From an uncultured Roseburia sp. (GTDB lineage Bacteria > Bacillota > Clostridia > Lachnospirales > Lachnospiraceae): a DNA stretch of 64,000 nt. Within the stretch, counting starts at the first letter, position 1. Every line of letters starts with the position of its first letter. The stretch lies in the NCBI GenBank assembly GCA_947573605.1, contig CANPGM010000015.1:1-64000 (forward strand), read 5' to 3'. The notes below the pieces were generated by a model. That model saw only the letters and a program-made list of their open reading frames with translations. It had not been told where the DNA came from and did not search any database. Both the position numbers and the translations under genes were made by a program. This document shows, piece after piece, positions 47,601 to 56,983 of this stretch.

Positions 47601-49148
47601 TCAATCACACAGTTTCCGGTAATTTTGTTCCGCCGCTTGCACTATTTCCTCAGGAAACTGAAAATAACCAAGCAATTTTATCGCATTCTGACTGTGTCCG
47701 ACTCCTTTACGAATCTTATAGTCAAAGTAAAGATTCCCTTCTTTGATTTCACCGGTAAAATGATAGCTGTCATACTGCCCCGTTAGTTTTTCCGCCAGTT
47801 CCATATCATGCGTGGCCGCAGCCACCAGAACATTCTTCCGGTTTAAATATTTCAATACAGCTTCTGAAGCTGCCAGCCGTTCTTTTGTATTGGTTCCCCT
47901 CAAAATCTCATCAATCATACAAAATACAGGTGTTCCCGACTGCACGGCATCCGTCATTCTTTTCAAATAACGAAGCTCTCTTATATAATAACTTTCTCCT
48001 GATACAATATCGTCCCGCACCGCCAGTGATGTCATAACGAACAGGGACGGCAGAAAAAAACGCTTTGCCAGACAGGTATGAACGGTTTCGGCAAGAATTA
48101 CATTTATCGCCAGCGCTTTCATAAACGTGGATTTTCCCGATGCATTTGCTCCCGTAATCAAGCAGCCTCTTTCCATAAAAAAATCATTTGGAACCGGATT
48201 TTTTAAAAGCGGATGAGAAAGCCCCTCCGCCTTCACCTTTGTTTCACTCCAAAACTCCGGTATACAGTATACGGGCAGTTCTTTGCGAAGAGCCCAGACG
48301 GCAAGCCCCATATCTATGCTTCCGGCAAAATCATAAAGCAAAAGAAGTTCCTGCTGCTTTCCGTCGAGTAACTTCATAATTCGATTGAAAACCGTAATAT
48401 CCCATAAAGTAACGCCAACCAGATAATCCCTTAGAATTTCCAAAACATCACCCGTCCAAAGGCCGCGCTTGCGAAGCTGAAAATTACCGATCATTTTGGA
48501 CAACTTATCAAGATCTTTAACCGCCTTTGTCAGTTCTTCCGTTCCGAACACCTCCCTCCATTCCTGATCCCTTACCACTTTTTTACAAAAAATAACAAGA
48601 TCTTTTACGCTCCCCAACGCATACAGATAAATTTCATACTTCCATTTTCCCAGCGCATACAGCCCCAGATTACACAATGCCGTCATAACTAAAACAGCAA
48701 TACAGATGATATTTTGTGAAATCATTGCTGCAAAAAAGCTGATTGCAAGTACAACCTGAAGGATTCGGTATACAAACGCATGCCTTACTTCGATATGATC
48801 CGCATTTTTTAAAAACATGGGCAGATAATAGTCCTCCTGATTTTTTCCTATTCGATCAAGCTGTCCTTCTATCCGTTTCCTTCCCGCAGCATTTTCCTCA
48901 AAATATGCCTGCTGCCGTTCCCATTGCCTGAAATCCCGTCCTTTTCCTGCCGTATGAAGCCTCTGGTAAAAAACCTGCTCTCCGATAAAGCATCCCGTTT
49001 TGTTTAATCGAAAAAACACTTCGTCCATTTCCAAATCATTCCAGGTAAATTCATCCATGCCGTCTAAGAGACTGTCTTTTGTTTCCTCGTAATAAATTTT
49101 AATTTCATCCAAAAAACGCCTGCTGCGTTCCTCATCTCTTTCTCGCAT
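47601..49148 (-). CDS. Membrane MutS-like ATPase
   Basis: A 515-residue protein. An N-terminal helical region (1-120) and two hydrophobic helices (about 125-170) precede a MutS core/ATPase C-half: Walker A TGANASGKSTF, Walker B-like MIDEILRGTN, and THDMELAE. It lacks the mismatch-recognition domain, so it is not a canonical repair MutS. It overlaps the MerR gene by 17 bases and is translationally coupled. Role unknown. Confidence 0.85.
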   Translation of the reverse strand: MRERDEERSRRFLDEIKIYYEETKDSLLDGMDEFTWNDLEMDEVFFRLNKTGCFIGEQVFYQRLHTAGKGRDFRQWERQQAYFEENAAGRKRIEGQLDRIGKNQEDYYLPMFLKNADHIEVRHAFVYRILQVVLAISFFAAMISQNIICIAVLVMTALCNLGLYALGKWKYEIYLYALGSVKDLVIFCKKVVRDQEWREVFGTEELTKAVKDLDKLSKMIGNFQLRKRGLWTGDVLEILRDYLVGVTLWDITVFNRIMKLLDGKQQELLLLYDFAGSIDMGLAVWALRKELPVYCIPEFWSETKVKAEGLSHPLLKNPVPNDFFMERGCLITGANASGKSTFMKALAINVILAETVHTCLAKRFFLPSLFVMTSLAVRDDIVSGESYYIRELRYLKRMTDAVQSGTPVFCMIDEILRGTNTKERLAASEAVLKYLNRKNVLVAAATHDMELAEKLTGQYDSYHFTGEIKEGNLYFDYKIRKGVGHSQNAIKLLGYFQFPEEIVQAAEQNYRKLCD

Positions 49149-49983
49149 AAAGATACCGGTCCTTTCTCCTCTTTTTCATTACAAAAACGGCAAATCCGAC
49201 AATCCCGATATAACCTGCCGCACACATAGCCAAAAAAGGCGCAAATCCAATCCGCGTTCCTCCCAGGACAATGGAAAGAAACGTATATATTTCTATTACA
49301 AGGCTTAGTCCGATCCCTCCGGCGGACGCCACCGCGGTAATTTCATCCATATAGCACCGGAAGCGGTAGTCCAGCCACTGATACATAATCAGTCTCATAC
49401 CGAACACACAGATTACGGAGAGCCACAGATAGCTAAATAAAAACGTCTTTCCGCGGAAATCCACGGCAGCCGCCCCCTGCCATTCAACCGGTATCTTTTC
49501 CGGAAGCTGCGGATAAACGATTATGGTAAGCAGAATCTGAACGGCAAACAATCCCCAGACAAGAATTTTGCCCCAGTAACGGCCCAAAACCGATAAACTG
49601 TCTTTTAACAATCCTTCCTTTTCTTCCGGCAATTCTTCCGGAATAGAAAACTCCCCAAAATTTACCGGTTTCCCGGAAAGAAGATGCCTGCAAAAGCGGA
49701 TTGCCGCCCCTGTCTTTTCCTGCTGCCGCTCTAACGACTGAAGCTGATCGATTAAGACTTCGTTCAAATCCTCTTTTCCCTGTATCAGCAATCGTATCGA
49801 CTCTACCGAAACGCCTAATCCTCGTAAAAATATAATTTTCTTAAGCGTTTCCACATCCTCTGCAGAATAGTTTCGATAATCGTTAAGCGGGTTTCTTTTC
49901 GGGAAAATCAGACCTTCTTTCTCATAGAAACGTATGTTTGCCCGCGTGATACCCAGTTGATCTTCTACATCTTTAATCGTCAT
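49132..49983 (-). CDS. MerR-family regulator with membrane domain
   Basis: A 283-residue protein. The N-terminal MerR helix-turn-helix (IKDVEDQLGITRANIRFYEKEGL) and coiled-coil dimer region (about 75-110) are followed by four to five membrane helices with a DUF1648-like segment (YPQLPEKIPVEW). Membrane-tethered MerR proteins are uncommon. It probably controls the MutS-like gene downstream and itself from a promoter with a MerR-type 19-base spacer. Confidence 0.88.
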   Translation of the reverse strand: MTIKDVEDQLGITRANIRFYEKEGLIFPKRNPLNDYRNYSAEDVETLKKIIFLRGLGVSVESIRLLIQGKEDLNEVLIDQLQSLERQQEKTGAAIRFCRHLLSGKPVNFGEFSIPEELPEEKEGLLKDSLSVLGRYWGKILVWGLFAVQILLTIIVYPQLPEKIPVEWQGAAAVDFRGKTFLFSYLWLSVICVFGMRLIMYQWLDYRFRCYMDEITAVASAGGIGLSLVIEIYTFLSIVLGGTRIGFAPFLAMCAAGYIGIVGFAVFVMKKRRKDRYLYARKR

Positions 49984-50039
49984 ACTTTCCTCCTGCCTTT
50001 CCTGACAAAAATAATATCCGATCTCGATCGTTTTCGTTT

Positions 50040-50070
50040 TTTATACGGCATAAAGCCGCTTTACAGTCAA
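50040..50070 (-). promoter_or_regulatory. MerR-type promoter with 19-base spacer
   Basis: On the minus strand TTGACT (50065-50070) and TATAAA (50040-50045) are separated by 19 bases. The perfect palindrome TAAAGCCGCTTTA (50051-50063) lies in the spacer. Both features fit autogenous control by the MerR protein starting 57 bases downstream of the -10. Confidence 0.75.
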
Positions 50071-50126
50071 GTATTTTTTCGTTTTTTTCTGTTTTTTTCT
50101 GTAAAACATGTTTTTCCAAACAGCGG

Positions 50127-50156
50127 TTGACACGACAAAGCTGATATTAGTAAAAT
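50127..50156 (+). promoter_or_regulatory. Promoter of the methyltransferase operon
   Basis: TTGACA (50127-50132) and TAAAAT (50151-50156) are separated by 18 bases, 82 bases before the start codon. It is divergent from the MerR promoter. Confidence 0.65.
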
Positions 50157-50238
50157 AACTTTAACATATATTTTAATAAGAAAGCAGAACTATTTTTTCA
50201 CAAAGAAACGAGATCACACTGCACAGAAGGAGGAAACG

Positions 50239-51000
50239 ATGGATAACCTTTACAGCAACGGGCTGCTCTATGATATGACCTATGACGCAGATATGGACAG
50301 CCGCGTAAAAAAATATTGGGAGCATGTTTTGGATGGCTGCGATATTAATACAATACACGACTGCAGTATTGGAACCGGACAATTAACGCTTGCGCTTGCC
50401 ATGATGGGCTACGAGCTTTCCGGCTCGGATCTAAGCGAAGAAATGCTTGAAAGCTGTAAAAACAATGCCCTATCGCGCGGGCTGAACATTCCTTTAAAAA
50501 AATGTGATTTCCGATGTCTGACCGAAACTTACGACTCTGCCTTTGACTGCGTTTTAAGCACCGGAAATTCCCTTCCCCATGTGACAAATGAGGATATAAA
50601 AACGGCATTGGCTGAGATGGATCGTCTGGTTGCGCCTTCGGGCTATTTATATCTGGACACCCGCAACTGGGATAAAATACTGCGGGATCATCAGCGCTTC
50701 TTTTTCTATCATCCCTGGTTTTTGGAACAGGAACGAATTAATCTCACGCAGGTGTGGGATTATAACAGCGACGGAACTATGACCTTTAACCTGCTTTATA
50801 CGTTTGAAAAAGATCAAAAGCCCTACAAAAAAGAAATCAGCAGCGTCACTTACTATCCGATTTCCGGCGCCCTGCTTGAACGTTTTCTTACGGATATGGG
50901 CTACCGGATTTTGAAAAAAGAACCTCACTTTCAAAATGCAGCAATAGAAGACTGCGATTGGTATTATATACTTGCCAAAAAGGAAGCACGCAATGATTGA
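50239..51000 (+). CDS. Class I SAM-dependent methyltransferase
   Basis: A 253-residue protein with the AdoMet motif DCSIGTGQLTLAL and the acidic ELSGSDLSEEM. The post-motif VLSTGNSLPHV is typical of ubiquinone/glycine-sarcosine-like methyltransferases. Substrate unknown. AGAAGGAGG precedes the ATG. It overlaps the acetyltransferase start by eight bases. Confidence 0.88.
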   Translation: MDNLYSNGLLYDMTYDADMDSRVKKYWEHVLDGCDINTIHDCSIGTGQLTLALAMMGYELSGSDLSEEMLESCKNNALSRGLNIPLKKCDFRCLTETYDSAFDCVLSTGNSLPHVTNEDIKTALAEMDRLVAPSGYLYLDTRNWDKILRDHQRFFFYHPWFLEQERINLTQVWDYNSDGTMTFNLLYTFEKDQKPYKKEISSVTYYPISGALLERFLTDMGYRILKKEPHFQNAAIEDCDWYYILAKKEARND

Positions 51001-51580
51001 AAAAATGAAAACGGAAGCGTTCGGACAGATATTCTCTATAATGGAAGAAAGTTTTCCGAAAGACGAATATCGTCCTTTTGCAGAGCAGCAAGCCCTGCTC
51101 CGCCATCCCGGATATCAGATTTATATCCTCCCGGAGAAAGAAACCGAAATCATAAAGGCTTTTGTCGCCGTATGGCGTTTTACGGAACTTACATTTATCG
51201 AACACTTTGCAGTCAATCCGGCCTTTCGCAATCAGGGATTGGGGACTGTAATGTTACAGGAATTAAAACACCTTATTACGGGGCGGATCTGCCTGGAGGT
51301 CGAGCCCCCGGAAAATGATTTATCCCGCAGACGCATTGCATTTTATCAGAGAAACGGATTCTTTTTGAATCAAATGCCCTATATTCAGCCTGCCATTTCA
51401 AAAGGGAAAAAACCGCTGCCTCTTTTTATTATGACGACAGACGGTCCCGTCACAGAACGGGAGTTCCTGGAAATAAGAACTCTTTTATATAGAGATGTTT
51501 ATCATGTCAGTAAAGAGGATACCGGCAATACTATCGTCACTATAACTAATCCGTTTGTAAAATCTGAAAACAGCGGATAA
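50993..51580 (+). CDS. GNAT-family N-acetyltransferase
   Basis: A 195-residue GNAT protein. The acetyl-CoA loop is RNQGLGTVML, with HFAVNPAF before it and AFYQRNGFF after. Substrate unknown. The ATG at 50993 overlaps the methyltransferase stop and follows AAGGAAG. Confidence 0.87.
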   Translation: MIEKMKTEAFGQIFSIMEESFPKDEYRPFAEQQALLRHPGYQIYILPEKETEIIKAFVAVWRFTELTFIEHFAVNPAFRNQGLGTVMLQELKHLITGRICLEVEPPENDLSRRRIAFYQRNGFFLNQMPYIQPAISKGKKPLPLFIMTTDGPVTEREFLEIRTLLYRDVYHVSKEDTGNTIVTITNPFVKSENSG

Positions 51581-51605
51581 TGATTAAAACAAGGAGGTAT
51601 CTTAT

Positions 51606-53132
51606 TTGAATCCAAAGCTAAAAGAAAAAATTCAGGAATCACTGTCCGCCGTTTTGCCGATTACCGGAATTGTCCTGGTTTTAAGTATCTTTCCGGTACC
51701 GCTGAAAATCGGCCCCATCGTTATGTTTTTCGCAGGCGCAATTATGCTGATTCTGGGAATGGGAATGTTTCAGCTCGGCGCGGAAATGGCAATGAGTCCG
51801 CTTGGAGAGGGTATCGGTATTCAAATGTCTAAGTCACGGAAAATCTGGTTAATAGCCGTTATCGGACTTTTGATGGGAGCGCTGATTACCATTGCGGAAC
51901 CGGATCTGCAGATTCTATCCAATCAGGTCCCTTCCATTCCAAATATGACCTTGATTATGACCGTTGCAGCCGGAGTAGGCATCTTTCTTGCCGTCGCTAT
52001 CCTGCGTATTGTATTAAAAATTGATCTTTCTATTCTATTAATGATCCTTTATGCGGGGCTGTTGATTTTCTCCTTTTTTGTTCCGAAAGAATTTCTTGCC
52101 GTTGCGTTTGACTCCGGCGGCGTTACCACAGGCCCCATTACCGTACCGTTTATTATGGCAATGGGTGTCGGTCTGTCTGCCGTCAGAGGCGATAAAAATG
52201 CTGCGAACGACAGTTTTGGTCTTGTTGCACTTTCCAGTGTCGGTCCGATTCTGGCCGTAATGATACTCGGATTTTGTTACTCGCCAAAAGACGCCGTATA
52301 TACGGCATCGGAACTGGCATCCGTTGTTACCATGCGTGATGTTGTTCGTGCATTTGCCCTTCAGATACCGCTGTATGCGAGAGAAGTTTTTGTTTCGATT
52401 TTACCGATCGCTCTGGTATTTTTAATATTTCAGCTACTCAGTCATCGATATCAGAAAAGACAAAGAAAGCGTATAACTGTCGGTTTTCTTTATACATACC
52501 TCGGACTTGTTCTGTTTCTCTGCGGCGTAAATGTGGGTTTTGCTCCGGTCGGTACGCTGCTCGGAAAAGATCTTGCAGGTTCCGCGCAAAAGTGGCTTCT
52601 TGTGCCGATCGGAATGCTAATCGGTTATTTTATCGTAAAAGCCGAGCCTGCCATTCAAATATTAAACCGGCAGGTACAATCGGTGACGAATGGAATGGTC
52701 GCCGCAAAAACGATGAACCGATGTCTTTCTGTCGGAGTCGCAGTCAGTATCGGACTATCCGTTTTACGAATCCTGACCGGCATTCCGATTCAATGGATTG
52801 TCATTCCCGGTTACATCATAGCGCTGATGCTTTCAAGATTTGTACCCAAAATCTTTGTAGGTATTGCTTTCGACTCCGGCGGGGTAGCCAGCGGTCCCAT
52901 GACCTCAACGTTTCTTCTGCCGCTTTGTATCGGCGCATGTGAAGCGCTGGGAGGCAATATTATGACTGACGCCTTCGGCGTAGTAGCATTGGTTGCCTTG
53001 ACGCCGCTTATTGCCGTTCAGATTATGGGACTGCAATACAGACTGAAGATGAAAAATCAGGAAAAAATTACCAAACCGGATGCTTTGCTGCCGGATGACA
53101 GTGATGAGATTGTAGAAATCGAGGAGGAATAA
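51606..53132 (+). CDS. DUF1538 membrane protein
   Basis: A 508-residue polytopic protein (about 12-14 helices) in two homologous halves. Each half has AEPDLQILSNQV or AEPAIQILNRQV and a FDSGGV-x-GP motif. It matches the DUF1538 family. The repeated FDSGG and E residues suggest a cation-transport core, but function is unknown. The start is TTG with AAGGAGG. The next gene, five bases downstream, encodes P-II-like domains, a typical arrangement in which P-II controls a transporter. Confidence 0.88.
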   Translation: MNPKLKEKIQESLSAVLPITGIVLVLSIFPVPLKIGPIVMFFAGAIMLILGMGMFQLGAEMAMSPLGEGIGIQMSKSRKIWLIAVIGLLMGALITIAEPDLQILSNQVPSIPNMTLIMTVAAGVGIFLAVAILRIVLKIDLSILLMILYAGLLIFSFFVPKEFLAVAFDSGGVTTGPITVPFIMAMGVGLSAVRGDKNAANDSFGLVALSSVGPILAVMILGFCYSPKDAVYTASELASVVTMRDVVRAFALQIPLYAREVFVSILPIALVFLIFQLLSHRYQKRQRKRITVGFLYTYLGLVLFLCGVNVGFAPVGTLLGKDLAGSAQKWLLVPIGMLIGYFIVKAEPAIQILNRQVQSVTNGMVAAKTMNRCLSVGVAVSIGLSVLRILTGIPIQWIVIPGYIIALMLSRFVPKIFVGIAFDSGGVASGPMTSTFLLPLCIGACEALGGNIMTDAFGVVALVALTPLIAVQIMGLQYRLKMKNQEKITKPDALLPDDSDEIVEIEEE

Positions 53133-53137
53133 CTTTT

Positions 53138-53836
53138 ATGAATCCAAATGAAAAGAAGGCGCCGCTTCGTGCGCTGCTTCTTGTAACAAGCCCAAAGCTC
53201 TCTAAAAAGGCCGTCGACATGTTTCATCGCGGAGCTATCCCAATCTTGTATAAATGGACTGCTGTGGGAACCGCCCCGAGTGAAATGATTGATATTCTGG
53301 GACTTGGCAGCCCGGATAAAAGCGTACTGCTTACAATACTGCCCAAGCCCTTTGCGGACGAAATGCAAAAAAAATTAAAAAAAGAATTGAAACTCGGTGC
53401 AATTGACAGCGGAATTGCCGCTACTCTGCCGCTGTCAGGAGCCAATAATTTGATTATACGTATGCTTGAGGGATTTTGCGGCAATGTAAACGACATACCG
53501 GAAAGAAAGGAAGAAACAGCAATGGCAGAATCAAAATATTCGCTGATCGCAGCGGTTATCAATCAGGGTTACAGTGAAGAAGTTATGGATGTGGCACGCG
53601 CAGCAGGTGCAGGCGGCGGGACAGTTGTTCACAGCAGGCGTATCGGAAATAAAGAAACGCTTGGTTTCTGGGGAATGAGTATACAGGAAGAAAAAGAAAT
53701 GCTCTTTATTGTAACCGAAAATGAAAATAAGTTAAAAATTATGCAGGCAATCGGAGAAAAATGCGGAATGCACAGTGAAGCAAAGGGCATTCTTGTCTCG
53801 CTTCCGATTGAAAACGTAATCGGACTTGATGATTAA
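53138..53836 (+). CDS. Double P-II-like regulatory protein
   Basis: A 232-residue protein with two P-II/GlnB-like halves. The N-half (about 10-115) is degenerate. The C-half (about 130-232) has YSLIAAVINQGYSEEVMDVARAAGAGGGTVVHSRRIG, the P-II beta-alpha pattern. The classical T-loop Tyr is not evident. It is the last gene of the operon and is expected to bind the DUF1538 protein. Confidence 0.82.
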   Translation: MNPNEKKAPLRALLLVTSPKLSKKAVDMFHRGAIPILYKWTAVGTAPSEMIDILGLGSPDKSVLLTILPKPFADEMQKKLKKELKLGAIDSGIAATLPLSGANNLIIRMLEGFCGNVNDIPERKEETAMAESKYSLIAAVINQGYSEEVMDVARAAGAGGGTVVHSRRIGNKETLGFWGMSIQEEKEMLFIVTENENKLKIMQAIGEKCGMHSEAKGILVSLPIENVIGLDD

Positions 53837-53845
53837 TTTCATTAT

Positions 53846-53875
53846 AAAAAAGGCTGTTATTGAAACAGCCTTTTT
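53846..53875. terminator. Bidirectional terminator
   Basis: AAAAAAGGCTGTT and AACAGCCTTTTT form a hairpin between the P-II-like and chemoreceptor genes. Confidence 0.9.
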
Positions 53876-53885
53876 ATTATAATTT

Positions 53886-55535
53886 TTATCGTCTATTCAC
53901 CCGGAACATCTCTGTCATATTTTTTAATACTTTTGCCTGCTGGCTTAACTGTTCGCTGGTTGCAGCGCTCTCCTGCGCCGTTGCGGAATTTGTTTGAACG
54001 ACACCGGAAATTTGACTGATTTGTTCCTGAATCTGGCTTACGGAATCAGCCTGACTCCGTGCCGCATCGGCAATCCAATTGGTTGTTTCCACAATTTCGC
54101 CTGAACCTGTCACAACCTCCATCAACTGATCCGCCGTCTCGCTGGCAATCAACGTTCCATGCTTCACTGCCTTAATAGAACGCTCGATTAACGCAGCAGT
54201 AGACTTTGACGCTTCCGAACTTTTTCCCGCAAGCTCCCGTACCTCTTCTGCAACAACCGCAAAACCTTTACCGGTTTCTCCGGCACGAGCCGCTTCTACT
54301 GCAGCATTCAATGCAAGTATATTCGTCTGGGATGAAATATTCTCTATTGTATTAATAATCTTTTCAATTTCATTGGAGCGATCGTTAATTTCCTGCATCG
54401 CCTGGATCATTTCCTGCATTTTCTGATTGCTTTCCGATAGCTTCGCGCTGACAACGTCTACCTTCTGGCTAGCCTGCATTGCATTTTCCGCCGTTTTTTC
54501 GACCTGTCTGGAAATTTCATGTATATTATTATCCAATTCGTCTACCGCGCTTGCCTGCTCGACCGCTCCCTGGCTTAATGCCTGAGAACCGACAGACATT
54601 TGTTCGGAACCATTCGATACAAAATCTGCGCTTTCTACTATTTGCGACATAGTAGTATTCAGTCTGTTAAGTATATCGTCCAGTGATGCTTTAATCGATG
54701 TAAAATCGCCTACATAGTCCTGCTTTGTTGTTACTGTTAAATCACCCTGAGAAATAGATTCCAAAATAGCGGAAATCTCTCCTATGTATCCCCTTAAACG
54801 ATGAATCGTGTTTTCAAATACGCCTGCCAAAAATCCAATCTCATCGTTAGAACGAACGTTAACCACCATATTCTGCTGATTGCCAAGTCCAAGATTTCCC
54901 TGTTCCATTGTCTGAGCCAATTTGGTAAGTCTTCCCAGCGGTTTTGAAACTACAATTCGAATATATCCGGCAAACAGAATCATACTGACAATTACTAAAA
55001 TCACTCCGACTGCACAAGCCGCTATCACCGTATTGCTGATTTGCGCGGAAGCTTCTTCCATAGAGATACCGGCAAAAATCAAACCGTCAATCTTCCCGTT
55101 TTCGTCCTTAGTGGGAACATAGGAACAAAGATGATCTATACCTAAAATCTTTGCGTTTCCCACATAAGACTGACCATCTTCAAGTATAATCTTTGATAAG
55201 TCATCTGTCAGCTTTGTCCCGACCGCTCTCTCTCCGTTTTCCTGAATAATCGTCGTATAGGCGCGTTCATCTCCACGGAAGATTGTAAATTCACAACCCA
55301 ATTGTTTTTTTAATTCGTCTAAGATCTGATTGATATCTTCTGAGCCCGAATAATTTCTCAATTGATACTCCAAAACATTTGTTCCGTTAACGCACTGCCC
55401 TCGCAGCAAATTCATCGTAAGCTTATAAAACATCGTAACACATAAGATAACAACAACTGTCATACTTACCCACATTAAGCCCACAACTACAACATTCAAT
55501 TTTCGTCCGAGATGCAGCATTCTTCTGTTTTTCAT
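53886..55535 (-). CDS. Methyl-accepting chemotaxis protein
   Basis: A 549-residue transmembrane chemoreceptor. Helix one (about 13-37) and helix two (about 172-195) flank a ~130-residue single-Cache-type extracellular domain ([13 protein letters not shown] to [11 protein letters not shown]). A HAMP region (about 196-255) precedes a long signalling coiled coil with the conserved hairpin tip ([27 protein letters not shown]). Ligand unknown. No sigma-28 site is visible upstream. Confidence 0.93.
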   Translation of the reverse strand: MKNRRMLHLGRKLNVVVVGLMWVSMTVVVILCVTMFYKLTMNLLRGQCVNGTNVLEYQLRNYSGSEDINQILDELKKQLGCEFTIFRGDERAYTTIIQENGERAVGTKLTDDLSKIILEDGQSYVGNAKILGIDHLCSYVPTKDENGKIDGLIFAGISMEEASAQISNTVIAACAVGVILVIVSMILFAGYIRIVVSKPLGRLTKLAQTMEQGNLGLGNQQNMVVNVRSNDEIGFLAGVFENTIHRLRGYIGEISAILESISQGDLTVTTKQDYVGDFTSIKASLDDILNRLNTTMSQIVESADFVSNGSEQMSVGSQALSQGAVEQASAVDELDNNIHEISRQVEKTAENAMQASQKVDVVSAKLSESNQKMQEMIQAMQEINDRSNEIEKIINTIENISSQTNILALNAAVEAARAGETGKGFAVVAEEVRELAGKSSEASKSTAALIERSIKAVKHGTLIASETADQLMEVVTGSGEIVETTNWIADAARSQADSVSQIQEQISQISGVVQTNSATAQESAATSEQLSQQAKVLKNMTEMFRVNRR

Positions 55536-55676
55536 ATCAATTACTCCGTTATATTATATTTTTTTGTGATTTATCTATATTTCTTATTGGTTAATATAAA
55601 GATAACAAAGAAAAGCCATTTTACAGACAAAAAAACGGAAACCCCTATAATGTGATTTCCTGTTATTTTTAACAAA

Positions 55677-55736
55677 TGAGGCATCGGGGATTCAAACCCC
55701 CGGACAACTTGATCAAAAGTCGAGTAATTAATGCCC
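55677..55736 (-). other. tRNA-like fragment (possible att relic)
   Basis: On the minus strand a T-arm-like hairpin (CCGGGGG-TTTGAAT-CCCCG) and a 3' strand ATGCCTCA follow a possible GGCAT acceptor half and a CGACTT/AAGTTG stem. There is no D-arm, and the T-stem has a mismatch. It is not a functional tRNA; it could be a decayed gene or an attachment-site relic at the edge of the accessory region. Confidence 0.35.
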
Positions 55737-55745
55737 ATTCTGTCT

Positions 55746-55966
55746 GCGTTTAAGTCCACTTTGCGGACATTCTTATTTTATTCATGGATAATCACTATAA
55801 TTTTGTCTTTATAAAAAGCTTTTGGAATACAATACGCTAATATATGCTCTGATTTCCCATATCGATAATATAGCAGAATCTTCCCTTTATGGCAAGTCGA
55901 TTCCGGCACTTTTTTTTAACAGTCCTTCCTGACAAAAATCATAGTTATGATGCCATTCTTATTTAC
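55746..55966. other. Non-coding stretch at the accessory-region edge
   Basis: No supported gene. AT-rich. A short GTCC/GGAC hairpin (about 55754-55768) is the only visible structure. Confidence 0.4.
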
Positions 55967-56092
55967 TCACTTTTGGGAAAAGCGCTCCCATTGTAGAACG
56001 GTTAAAATATATTGTATATTATGGCATACCACTATCAAAATCTGCGCCTGCTCCAACATATCATACAGATCCTTTGCTTTAATTTTGGGCAT
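55967..56092 (-). pseudogene. Short ORF, likely relic of a larger gene
   Basis: A 41-residue ORF beginning MPKIKAKDLYDMLEQAQ. The frame stays open about 130 bases further upstream and reads plausibly (TVRLDGNEAAEGD), but has no start codon there. It looks like the end of a truncated gene. Family unknown. Confidence 0.3.
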
Positions 56093-56282
56093 GTCCCCTT
56101 CCGCTGCCTCGTTTCCGTCTAACCGGACGGTGCAGCGGTTCCTTGCATAATAAAGGTTCAGGCAAGCGTCCCGTCCGTTTTCCTGTGAAAAAATTCTCAG
56201 CCAGTTCGAAAAAAATGTATAATTTATTTAGAAAGGCAATCAGACGCAAGTTCCGATTTGCCCTCAGTATGAAGATTATAAA

Positions 56283-56323
56283 GAATAAGCATCCACACTT
56301 TAGACGGTTGGGATGCTTATTTC
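56283..56323 (+). terminator. Hairpin with T-run
   Basis: GAATAAGCATCC and GGATGCTTATTTC form a stem followed by TTTTT on the plus strand. No plus-strand gene is recognised before it. Confidence 0.55.
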
Positions 56324-56430
56324 TTTTTATGATTATCTGTGTAAGATAGAGCCGCAAATATTACAAGTAATAATTTAAAATTACATACACTATTTCGATC
56401 TGTCTCTTCTCTTCTCTTTTCTGTACCTTT

Positions 56431-56826
56431 TTAATTCAATATATCTGAAACCGCTTGCACCCTTCCGGGACATATATTAAAGTAGAACTGAAAAAGGGAA
56501 AGCCAGAGAAGCGGCTCTGCCCTTTGATGATAAAGCTGACTGATAAGGGCCACGATGAACGTACAGAATAAAAAGAAAACCTGATATGTAATCAGAGGGC
56601 TTTTCTTGCGCCGCCGATCTTCTGTCTGAAATCTTCCGATCGGCGCTTCTTTTTCCGCTTCCGCTCCGGCGTCTGTTCCGGTACTTTCTGCCGTTTCCGC
56701 CTCCGTTTCCAGGCAGCTCTTTTCTTCTGTTTTTTCCTGAGACCATGTATCTCCGTCCTGCTTTACTGCATACGGTTCCTGATCCGGTTCCGACAACTCT
56801 TCAAAATAGATTTCCCCGATATCCAT
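56431..56826 (-). CDS. Hypothetical acidic protein with C-terminal hydrophobic segments
   Basis: A 131-residue ORF. An acidic N-half (EDGD/EKTEEKS/EAETAESTGTDAGAEAEKEAP) is followed by one or two hydrophobic stretches (TYQVFFLFCTFIVALISQLY; PLLWLSLFQFYF). No family recognised. It lies in a decayed region and may itself be truncated. Possibly a membrane protein. Confidence 0.4.
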   Translation of the reverse strand: MDIGEIYFEELSEPDQEPYAVKQDGDTWSQEKTEEKSCLETEAETAESTGTDAGAEAEKEAPIGRFQTEDRRRKKSPLITYQVFFLFCTFIVALISQLYHQRAEPLLWLSLFQFYFNICPGRVQAVSDILN

Positions 56827-56983
56827 GTCATAGTGTAATTTATAAATTAATGACGCAAAAAGTCTAGCCTAAATGTATAAATAGCTGTTAAATCCCACTT
56901 CTCCTTTTCCCGAATTGCATTTGTATATATATTTTCTATCATTACTGAATAGAGTCTTAGCTGCTATTACATACATTTTATTG

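Noticed and set aside
52078..52942. Plus-strand alternative-frame ORFs inside the DUF1538 gene
   Set aside because: Same-strand shadow frames of a supported membrane protein.
55571..55759. 62-codon ORF over the tRNA-like fragment
   Set aside because: It reads through a tRNA-like hairpin, a common source of false proteins.
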